Source: JABDJZ01 sp047619685 (lineage in GTDB: Bacteria > Bacteroidota > Rhodothermia > Rhodothermales > UBA10348). Taken from it: a stretch of 22,258 nt of DNA. The notes below the pieces were generated by a model. It was not told the origin of the DNA and made no database searches. It saw nothing but the letters and a program-made list of their open reading frames with translations. The translations under genes and the position numbers were made by a program. The stretch is taken from NCBI GenBank assembly GCA_047619685.1, contig JBLHLC010000053.1, positions 1 through 22,258 of the forward strand, given 5' to 3'. Positions 16,956 to 22,258 of this stretch are shown here, piece after piece (position 1 is the stretch's first letter; each line of letters opens with the position of its first letter).

Positions 16956-18245
16956 GAGCTCCGTACATCCGAGGGAGGCGGAATATTTCACCCGGGAAGG
17001 GATTCCTTGGGATCGTGGAGACTACAGGGAATTGCCGATGACGGGTCCCATCCGTTGCGAATCCCGGAGGGCCCCAAAGCCTGTGGCAAGACCGAGACCG
17101 GGATGCAGCAGGCTCGCAGCACCGTGCGACTCGATGCCGATGAGGCAGCTAGGCAGGCCGCCCGAGTAGCACCCGAAATTGTATTGGCGGGAGAAGTCCC
17201 GCGGCTCATTGACGAGTGGCAGATCGAGCCCAGTATCTGGAACCACGTTCGGCGGGCCATTGACGAGAGGAAGGCCAGAGGGCTCTTCATCCTGGCCGGA
17301 TCGGCCGTTCCCGCCGACGATATCGTGAGGCATACCGGAGCGGGTCGCATCTCGCGGCTCAGGATGCGGACCATGTCGCTCTATGAATCGGGTTGGTCTT
17401 CGGGGCATATATCATTTAGCCAGATCTTCAGGGGCGAGTCGATCCAGGCGACCGACCATAGCGTCCCAATTGGCGACGTCCTCTCCTGGATATGCCGTGG
17501 CGGCTGGCCTGCCACAATCGGGGAAGAAGACACGGACGCCTTTCAATACGTCCGGGATTACCTCGATGAAATCCGTCGCGCCGACATCCGCCGGGTGGAC
17601 GGCGTGGACCGTGATCCGGTTCGGGTGGAACGAGTCATCCGCTCCTACGCAAGACACATAGCCACGTATGCTTCGGTCGCAACCATCTCGGCCGACGCTG
17701 CCGGCGCCGATGTGGAGCCGCACCCCGAAACCGTATCAGATTACCTTCAAGCGCTTGATCGTCTGATGATCACGGAAGACCAGCCGGCATGGGCGCCCCA
17801 TTTACGATCGCGATCCCGACTTCGATCGGCACCAAAACGGCATTTCGTAGATCCTTCCCTTGCGGTTGCTGCAATGCGCGCCACGCCCCAGAGTCTGCTC
17901 GCCGACCTGCGCCTCGCAGGTTTCCTCTTCGAATCGCTGGTGGTGAGAGACCTGCGGATATTCGCCCAAGCAACGGATGCCCGTGTTCTTCAGTACCGCG
18001 ACAACACCGGGCTCGAAGTAGATGCGGTTGTCGAACACGCCGACGGAAGGTGGGCCGCCTTCGAGGTTAAACTCGGCTCATCCTACATCGAGGAAGCCGC
18101 CGACACGCTACTGCGGTTCGCTGACCGGATTGACACGTCGCGTGTCGGGCTCCCGACTGCTCTGGCGGTGGTAGTCCCGGGAGGGTACGGATATCGCCGC
18201 CCCGATGGCGTGTCGGTCTTGCCTTTGGCGGCCATGGGCCCGTAG
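16944..18245 (+). CDS. AAA_14/DUF4143-family ATPase (5' end uncertain)
   Basis: The frame has up to 433 codons from a GTG at 16944. Motifs in order: Walker A EGPKACGKTETG (~residues 41-52), Walker B with VPRLIDEWQ, sensor-like LFILAGSAVPADD, an RLRMRTMSL strand that ends the AAA part, then the DUF4143 domain with a nuclease-like core (LEVDAVVE then AAFEVKLG, matching D-x(n)-E-x-K). Members are widespread, often duplicated, ATP-binding proteins of unknown function, proposed to act on nucleic acids or as parts of addiction or mobile modules. There is no ATG before the Walker A, and the first ~40 residues do not look like the usual N-terminus; they overlap the T9SS remnant. The gene may have lost its true 5' end, so activity is uncertain. 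An internally deleted copy of the element carrying the second ATPase begins 3 bp after its stop. Confidence 0.75.
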   Translation: MAAAELRTSEGGGIFHPGRDSLGSWRLQGIADDGSHPLRIPEGPKACGKTETGMQQARSTVRLDADEAARQAARVAPEIVLAGEVPRLIDEWQIEPSIWNHVRRAIDERKARGLFILAGSAVPADDIVRHTGAGRISRLRMRTMSLYESGWSSGHISFSQIFRGESIQATDHSVPIGDVLSWICRGGWPATIGEEDTDAFQYVRDYLDEIRRADIRRVDGVDRDPVRVERVIRSYARHIATYASVATISADAAGADVEPHPETVSDYLQALDRLMITEDQPAWAPHLRSRSRLRSAPKRHFVDPSLAVAAMRATPQSLLADLRLAGFLFESLVVRDLRIFAQATDARVLQYRDNTGLEVDAVVEHADGRWAAFEVKLGSSYIEEAADTLLRFADRIDTSRVGLPTALAVVVPGGYGYRRPDGVSVLPLAAMGP

Positions 18246-18247
18246 AG

Positions 18248-18388
18248 ACGGACGCCGGGTCGGAACCGCCAGGCGTACCGCTGATTGAATATGGAACTTT
18301 CAATCAGCGAAACCAGGGCGCATGGGACTGCGTGCAGGTGTTCGCCACGTGGGCTGGCGGGACCTCCCGGATGCGTTTTAATCGAGGG
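18248..18388 (+). repeat. Internally deleted copy of the DUF4143-ATPase element (141 bp)
   Basis: Positions 18248-18324 align without gaps to 19847-19923 (68 of 77 bases identical by my count), and 18330-18380 are identical over 51 bp to 21034-21084. The ~1.1 kb between these parts in the full element is missing here. The join keeps the reading frame: the ATG at 18322 runs into the last codons of the ATPase and stops at TAA 18379-18381, a 19-codon frame ending GWRDLPDAF. The leader hairpin is kept (arms 18279-18289 and 18299-18309, 11 of 11 pairs). It lies directly after the first ATPase gene and 14 bp from the FkbM gene, and is in direct orientation relative to the full copy. Confidence 0.85.
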
Positions 18389-18401
18389 CGGACGGCCGCC
18401 T

Positions 18402-19109
18402 TCAGTGCCACTCGCGGAGAACAACATTTTCGGGAATGCGATTGAGCAGCGACCTCTCTGCCACCAGCGAGGCTCGTTTTTCGGCGCCTTCCTGATAGTA
18501 GGAATGGAACTCAACGTAGAGCACAAGCCGGTAAGGCAAGCCTGAGGCTTTCGAAAAGATGCGCTCAAGGACTTCGAGCTCGGCCCCTTCTATGTCCATC
18601 TTTATCACCAGGTGGCCGTAGCTCGCCATCTCGTCAATAAGCACACCCACGTCCAGACCCTGGACTTCGAAGGAGTGTAGTCCGGCCGTGTCCGACACCA
18701 TATGGCTGGAGCCGAGTGAGGTCGGGTCGTCCGCCAGGGGCGGGATGGAAAGCCGAAGTTTCTCGTTCGAGATCCAAACGGCGTTGGGGAGAACTTTGGC
18801 CCCGGCCCCACGCGCACGTAGCTCCGTCGCAGCCCGTTCCAGGGATGCGTGGCAGGCCGGATTTGGCTCCACCAGAACGTAGTCGTATCGATCCGGGGGG
18901 TAAAGTTTTGTGAAGTACCGAATCCCTTGCCCATAATTGCTCCCAAAGTCCAGAAAGGCCCCTTTCCCGGGCGGATCATGGTCGAACCGACGAACAATCG
19001 GATACAGAAGAGGCCAGAGACGCCTCCGAACCAGGAATAGGGCCTTCCTTGGGTCCGTGACAAGCCAGTACACGGCCTTGCCAGTTAGTTCAATCGTTCT
19101 GCGCATCAT
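18402..19109 (-). CDS. FkbM-family SAM-dependent methyltransferase
   Basis: The protein is 235 residues. The SAM-binding glycine loop is AFLDFGSNYGQG (~51-62), followed by the acidic/Asn motif VLVEPNPA (~78-85) and the FkbM hallmark VIKMDIEGAELEVLE, which closes the fold. Enzymes of this family O-methylate small molecules, sugars or surface glycans, and in many genomes they sit beside polysaccharide genes; none are present here, so the substrate is unknown. The start could be either Met of the MM pair (19109 or 19106). It lies 30 bp downstream of the lipoprotein gene on the same strand, so it may be read from the lipoprotein promoter and its Cus-like operator. Both genes are enclosed by the two direct copies of the ATPase element. 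Confidence 0.88.
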   Translation of the reverse strand: MMRRTIELTGKAVYWLVTDPRKALFLVRRRLWPLLYPIVRRFDHDPPGKGAFLDFGSNYGQGIRYFTKLYPPDRYDYVLVEPNPACHASLERAATELRARGAGAKVLPNAVWISNEKLRLSIPPLADDPTSLGSSHMVSDTAGLHSFEVQGLDVGVLIDEMASYGHLVIKMDIEGAELEVLERIFSKASGLPYRLVLYVEFHSYYQEGAEKRASLVAERSLLNRIPENVVLREWH

Positions 19110-19139
19110 ATGAGACCGGACTGGTGCTTTTCGTGACGA

Positions 19140-19634
19140 CTAGTTGCTTCGCGAAGACCAGTGCACAGCCGAAACCTTCCACCCACCTTCAGCATGCTCC
19201 AACACCATCAATTCGGCAGAGGTGATGTCGACCTCGCGGTCGCGGAAGCTTCCTGAAAGACGCGAGGTAGATACCGACCAGGCGGAAGCTCCAGACAAAT
19301 GAACGTCTGCCGTCAATGGCGCCCTCGTCATGGCCGACAGGAACGCGCCGTCACTTTTGAAATGGTGAGACAGGTAGCCCTCTCTGGTCTCCACACCCCC
19401 GCTCTCAACGATCTGTACGTCCTCGGCGAGCAAGCCTGATGCTGTAGTGGAATCCTGGGCCACAATGGCGGCTCTGAACGCTTCCACGACGTCGCTAACG
19501 CCTGCCTCTGACATATCCATCCCTGCATGTAGTGCTTCTTCGTGGTCCATTTCGTCTGCGTGCGGGACCTCGCTTGATGGTTGAGCACAGGCAGCGAGGA
19601 CAACTATTAGCAGAAGGTGGGTTACTGTTTTCAT
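19140..19634 (-). CDS. Met/His-rich lipoprotein with SnoaL/DUF4440-like (NTF2 fold) domain
   Basis: The protein is 164 residues. A lipoprotein signal (MKTVTHLLLIVVLAAC, lipobox LAAC with lipidated C16) places it in the periplasm or on the outer membrane. Mature residues ~17-45 are dense in His, Met and acids (PHADEMDHEEALHAGMDM), like Cu(I)/Ag(I)-binding tails such as the one on the nearby CusB. The rest resembles the NTF2-like DUF4440/SnoaL fold: VVEAFRAAIVAQDSTTASGLLAEDV opens it and GGWKVSAVHWSSR closes it. I infer a periplasmic copper-binding or copper-buffering protein. The strongest support is its promoter, which carries the same CCTTAA/TTAAGG array as the cus operon. The FkbM gene lies 30 bp downstream. 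It is not a CusF homologue, since no OB-fold motif is visible. Confidence 0.8.
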   Translation of the reverse strand: MKTVTHLLLIVVLAACAQPSSEVPHADEMDHEEALHAGMDMSEAGVSDVVEAFRAAIVAQDSTTASGLLAEDVQIVESGGVETREGYLSHHFKSDGAFLSAMTRAPLTADVHLSGASAWSVSTSRLSGSFRDREVDITSAELMVLEHAEGGWKVSAVHWSSRSN

Positions 19635-19785
19635 GGGGGTCGAGGGGAGGAGGATGGCGCGTTGCGCAGGGGCGCGCCCTCCATGGGTGGTAGGTGTCAG
19701 GGATTGCGTCAGCGGAGCAGAGTGGGCAAGACCAATCCGCCAATCATGGGCGGCGAAGCACGCGCGACAAAAATGTGCGGCAAGG

Positions 19786-19825
19786 CCTTAAAGGAGCCTG
19801 AAGTCTGCCTTAAATTATTTTAAGG
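19786..19825 (-). promoter_or_regulatory. Candidate CusR operator upstream of the Met/His-rich lipoprotein
   Basis: Read on the minus strand, the order is CCTTAA (19825-19820), 6 bp, TTAAGG (19813-19808), 16 bp, TTAAGG (19791-19786). All three hexamers are exact, and both spacings equal those at 10715-10754. The first pair extends to a 7-bp-arm palindrome (CCTTAAA/TTTAAGG on the plus strand), and the last hexamer is within the palindrome CCTTAAAGG. The array ends 151 bp before the lipoprotein ATG and lies 21 bp from the left end of the ATPase element (19847). Confidence 0.7.
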
Positions 19826-19877
19826 AAATATGGGTGAGCCGTCTGAACGGACGCCGGGTCGGAACCGCCAGGCGTCC

Positions 19878-19908
19878 CGCTGATTGAAAAATTAACTTTC
19901 AATCAGCG
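19878..19908 (+). other. Conserved hairpin in the ATPase leader
   Basis: Arms CGCTGATTGAAA and TTTCAATCAGCG (12 of 12 pairs) enclose a 7-base loop AATTAAC, ending 12 bases before the ATPase ATG. In the deleted copy at 18279-18309 the stem is unchanged over 11 pairs, while four of the central bases differ. No T-run follows, so it is not a simple terminator. It could be a leader structure that limits translation, or a site recognised by a protein. Confidence 0.7.
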
Positions 19909-19920
19909 AGCCTAAGGCGC

Positions 19921-21085
19921 ATGCGGGTTTCAAGGACGCTAATCAATACGGTCCGCCAGCTGGTGACCCAGTACCCCGTTCTGGCCGTCACCGGGCCCCG
20001 GCAATCGGGAAAGACTACGCTAGTGCGGGAGACTTTTCCGGATCGCCCGTACATCTCGCTCGAGGATCTCGACGAGCGGGCATTTGCGGATGAGGACCCC
20101 AGAGGCTTCATGGATCGCTTTCCCGATGGCGCCGTGTTCGACGAGGCCCAGCAGGCGCCCGGCTTGTTTTCCTACCTGCAGACCAAGGTGGACCAAGACG
20201 GGCGAATGGGACTGTAAGTGCTCACCGGATCCCATCGCTTTGGTCTTCTGACAGGTATATCACAGAGCCTTGCCGGGCGGGCCGCCACGGTTTCCTTGCT
20301 CCCGTTCTCGCTGGGAGAGCTGAAAAGTGCCAGTCTGGCTCCGACCAACCTCAACGAGTTGTTGCTGCGGGGGCTATACCCACCCGTTCACGACCGCGGT
20401 CTGGAAGCATCCACCTGGTATGGCAACTACATACGAACCTATGTGGAACGAGACGTACGTGAGCTGGTCAACATCCGCGATCTCGGGACCTTTCAGCGCT
20501 TCGTCGCTCTATGCGCCGGCAGGACCGGCCAACTTCTAAACCTATCCGCCCTGGCGGGAGATGCCGGGGTAAGCCACACGACCGCACGAGGCTGGATCTC
20601 GGTTCTCGAGGCCGGATACCTTATCCACCTCGCGCGTCCCCACCACCGCAATTTCAACAAGCGGCTGGTGAAGACGCCGATGTTGTACTTCCTGGAATAC
20701 CGGCCTGGCCTGTCGGCTTCTTCGGATCGAAACGCCCTCCCAACTAGATACCCATCCACTTCGGGGAGCGCTCTTCCAGACGTGGGTGGCCTCAGAGCTA
20801 CTCAAGGCACGCGTTCACCGGGGTCTGGACGGCAATCTGCACTTCTGGCGGGATCGTAGCGGACACGAAATTGATCTGCTGATCGGCCCAGACGAGGCGC
20901 TTGTGCCCATCGAGGTCAAGTCCGGGAGTACGATTCCGTCCGACGCGAGACGAGCAATCCGCGGGTGGACAGACTTGGCCGGCGACTCGGCCGGAACCGG
21001 AATGTTCGTCTACGGCGGCGACGAGTCGTTCACGCGTGCAGGTGTTCGCCACGTGGGCTGGCGGGACCTCCCGGATGCGTTTTAG
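19921..21085 (+). pseudogene. AAA_14/DUF4143 ATPase pseudogene (one nonsense, one +1 frameshift)
   Basis: The gene starts at the ATG at 19921 (MRVSRTLINTVRQLV). Walker A is VTGPRQSGKTTL and Walker B GAVFDEAQQ. At 20215-20217 a TAA interrupts DGRMGL/VLTGSHRFGLL, where relatives normally have a Tyr codon; the same frame then continues through LAGRAATVSLLPFSL and the DUF4143 part (YIRTYVERDVREL, NLSALAGDAGVSHTTARGWI). Near 20696 one extra A changes what should read FLDTGLACRLL into another frame. From there the correct sequence continues in the +2 frame as HPLRGALFQTWVASELL, FWRDRSGHEIDLLI and LVPIEVKSGSTIP to the TAG at 21083-21085. Correcting both lesions gives about 388 residues, the normal family length. 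It is a different subfamily from the ATPase at 16944-18245. Confidence 0.88.
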
Positions 21086-21108
21086 TTGAGGGGCCAAGGC
21101 TCAACCCC

Positions 21109-22125
21109 CTACTCGTAATCGTGCTCAAAGTACTCGATCCCGCGTGACCCCTCCTTGCCTTCCTTCTTCTCCTTGATGCGCTGAGCCAGCCGCTCGGAGA
21201 ACACCGTGGCCGCATCATACCCGTAGTGACCGAGGATGTGATTCATGGCGATCACCTCACACAGCACGGTGACGTTCTTCCCCGTCGTGATGGGCAACTC
21301 CACGAGAGGAATGTGCACTCCCATCAGATCGTAGAGCTTGTCTACCATACCCAACCGGGTGTACTCGATATCTGGATCCCAGGGATGTAAATGGACCACC
21401 AACTCAACCCGCTTCTGGAATCGGATGGCCCTCACCCCGAACATGGCGCGCACGTCGATGAGTCCGAGGCCACGGATCTCCATGAAATGCTGGACGAGAC
21501 TCGTGCCCGCTCCCATCAGCACCTGCTCCTCCTTGCGCGTCACGATCACGACATCGTCGGCCACAAGGCGGTGACCACGCTCCACGAGGTCCAGGGCCAC
21601 TTCGCTCTTGCCGATACCTGCGGCACCCGTAATCAGCAACCCGATTCCGTACACGTCCACCAGGGCACCATGCACGGACTGCTGAAGGGCAAACTGATCA
21701 CTCAGGAAGTCCCTCAGAATCGCCATGAAGTGCGTGCTCGGCAAGGGCGTCGCAAACACCGGGATTCCGGCTTCTGTAGCCATCGACGTCAACTGGGCAT
21801 CAAGTCTGTTGTTTTCCGTGAGGATCAAACACGGGATCCCAAAGCCGAGCAGATTCCTGAATGACTTCTTGCGCTTGGCAGGCGTCAGGTTGCGAAGGTA
21901 CTGGTTCTCGGTATTGCCCAGAATCTGGATTCGCTTATACGTGAAGAGCTCCAGATAGCCTGCCAGTGCCAGACCCGGCCGGTGTAGGCTAGACTCTGTA
22001 ACCAGGCGCTCTGTCCCGGAAACGCTATTCAACAGGACCAACTCAGTCCGAACAGTCCGAGTCAGTTGATCGAAAAGAAAATCTACCGTGATTGATTCTT
22101 TCTTGAACGGCTGTCTGTTTGGCAT
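21109..22125 (-). CDS. hprK: HPr kinase/phosphorylase
   Basis: The protein is 338 residues, close to the usual 310-330. It phosphorylates Ser46 of HPr (or a Crh-like protein) with ATP or PPi and reverses the reaction with phosphate, acting in the cytoplasm. Motifs: HGALVDVYGIGLLITG with the family His (H152), Walker A GAAGIGKS (167-174), ADD (189-191), the signature EIRGLGLIDV (216-225), and a C-terminal VPITTGKN-like segment (VELPITTGKNVTV). Bacteria of this group usually lack a full sugar PTS, so here it is more likely regulatory. Its start MPNRQPFKKE follows a TTATGCC-type region with no strong ribosome-binding site. The TAG of the ATPase pseudogene is 23 bp away in convergent orientation. 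Confidence 0.93.
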   Translation of the reverse strand: MPNRQPFKKESITVDFLFDQLTRTVRTELVLLNSVSGTERLVTESSLHRPGLALAGYLELFTYKRIQILGNTENQYLRNLTPAKRKKSFRNLLGFGIPCLILTENNRLDAQLTSMATEAGIPVFATPLPSTHFMAILRDFLSDQFALQQSVHGALVDVYGIGLLITGAAGIGKSEVALDLVERGHRLVADDVVIVTRKEEQVLMGAGTSLVQHFMEIRGLGLIDVRAMFGVRAIRFQKRVELVVHLHPWDPDIEYTRLGMVDKLYDLMGVHIPLVELPITTGKNVTVLCEVIAMNHILGHYGYDAATVFSERLAQRIKEKKEGKEGSRGIEYFEHDYE

Positions 22126-22135
22126 AATGAACTAG

Positions 22136-22258
22136 AAGCCTGTTGAATAAGTGGAGTATGCCAGGCTACGAGCGCCGGGATGCCAGATGCAAGGCGTCCT
22201 GACGAGTAATGGCACCGCCATTGCGAGGAGGGGCAACGCAGGAGATGGCGTTCCGCCG
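22136..22258 (+). repeat. Intergenic repeat-like sequence upstream of hprK (runs off the window)
   Basis: The stretch begins AGCCTGTTGAATAAG and contains GATGCAAGGCGTCC, a short hairpin AATGGC-ACC-GCCATT (22208-22222) flanked by CGAG on both sides, then GGGGCAACGCAGGAGATGG. From memory, this layout matches a family of non-coding repeats, common in many genomes, that end in TTCAACAGGCT. The matching right end would be just outside the window. No open frame of note and no promoter for hprK stand out within it. A transposon end is the alternative. Confidence 0.45.

Larger units (their letters stand above)
19847..21090 (+). mobile_element. Full-length repeated element carrying a DUF4143-ATPase pseudogene
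   Basis: This is a 1.24-kb unit whose ends are defined by comparison with the deleted copy at 18248-18388. It contains a 74-bp leader with a 12-bp-arm hairpin (arms 19878-19889 and 19897-19908), the ATPase reading frame from the ATG at 19921, and the 3' end through the TAG at 21083-21085. No transposase, terminal inverted repeats or target duplications are visible, so the way it duplicated is unknown. It may be a cassette moved in trans, or the two copies may reflect an old tandem or segmental duplication followed by deletion. Confidence 0.55.

Noticed and set aside
18322..18381. 19-codon frame in the deleted element as a genuine small protein
   Set aside because: It is explained as the join of the ATPase start and its last codons; no independent sign of translation, so it is reported only as part of the repeat.
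18248..21090. Insertion sequence with transposase
   Set aside because: No DDE, HUH or serine/tyrosine recombinase motif in any frame, and no terminal inverted repeats or target-site duplications were found at the element ends.

Overview
This window is high-GC bacterial DNA and most likely comes from the Bacteroidota/Rhodothermota side of the tree (Rhodothermales- or Salinibacter-like). Three things point that way: C-terminal tails typical of the type IX secretion system (T9SS) on one intact gene (5642-6775) and one gene remnant (16842-16955); a huge periplasmic beta-propeller plus Y_Y_Y sensor kinase of the kind common in Bacteroidota; and weak or absent Shine-Dalgarno sequences before most starts. 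No species can be named from the sequence alone.

Left part (1-8248). A secreted LamG/SdrD-B-like protein runs off the left edge. Next to it are a Reg_prop/Y_Y_Y/HisKA_3 sensor kinase and a divergently transcribed NarL-type response regulator. Then, all on the minus strand, come a secreted N-formylglutamate-amidohydrolase-like protein with a T9SS tail, an OsmC peroxiredoxin, a broken gene carrying an in-frame amber codon, and a small outer-membrane beta-barrel-like protein.

Centre (8485-16834). This is a complete copper/silver efflux locus. A CusS-like kinase and CusR-like regulator face a CusC-CusB-CusA tripartite RND pump. The CusB adaptor has two tandem heavy-metal-binding modules and a Met/His-rich tail. 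The divergent intergenic region holds a CCTTAA-N6-TTAAGG-N16-TTAAGG array, a candidate operator.

Right part (16842-21090). This is an accessory, rearranged strip: the orphan tail of a T9SS protein, an AAA_14/DUF4143 ATPase gene starting on top of that tail, an FkbM methyltransferase, a Met/His-rich NTF2-like lipoprotein, and a second, decayed AAA_14/DUF4143 ATPase. The second ATPase sits in a 1.24-kb element with a conserved hairpin leader. An internally deleted 141-bp copy of the same element lies directly after the first ATPase gene. The promoter region of the lipoprotein carries the same operator array as the cus locus, with identical spacing, so I infer that the lipoprotein is part of the copper/silver response.

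Right edge. hprK (HPr kinase/phosphorylase) is followed on its upstream side by an intergenic repeat-like sequence that runs off the window. No rRNA, tRNA, CRISPR array or intact transposase was seen.
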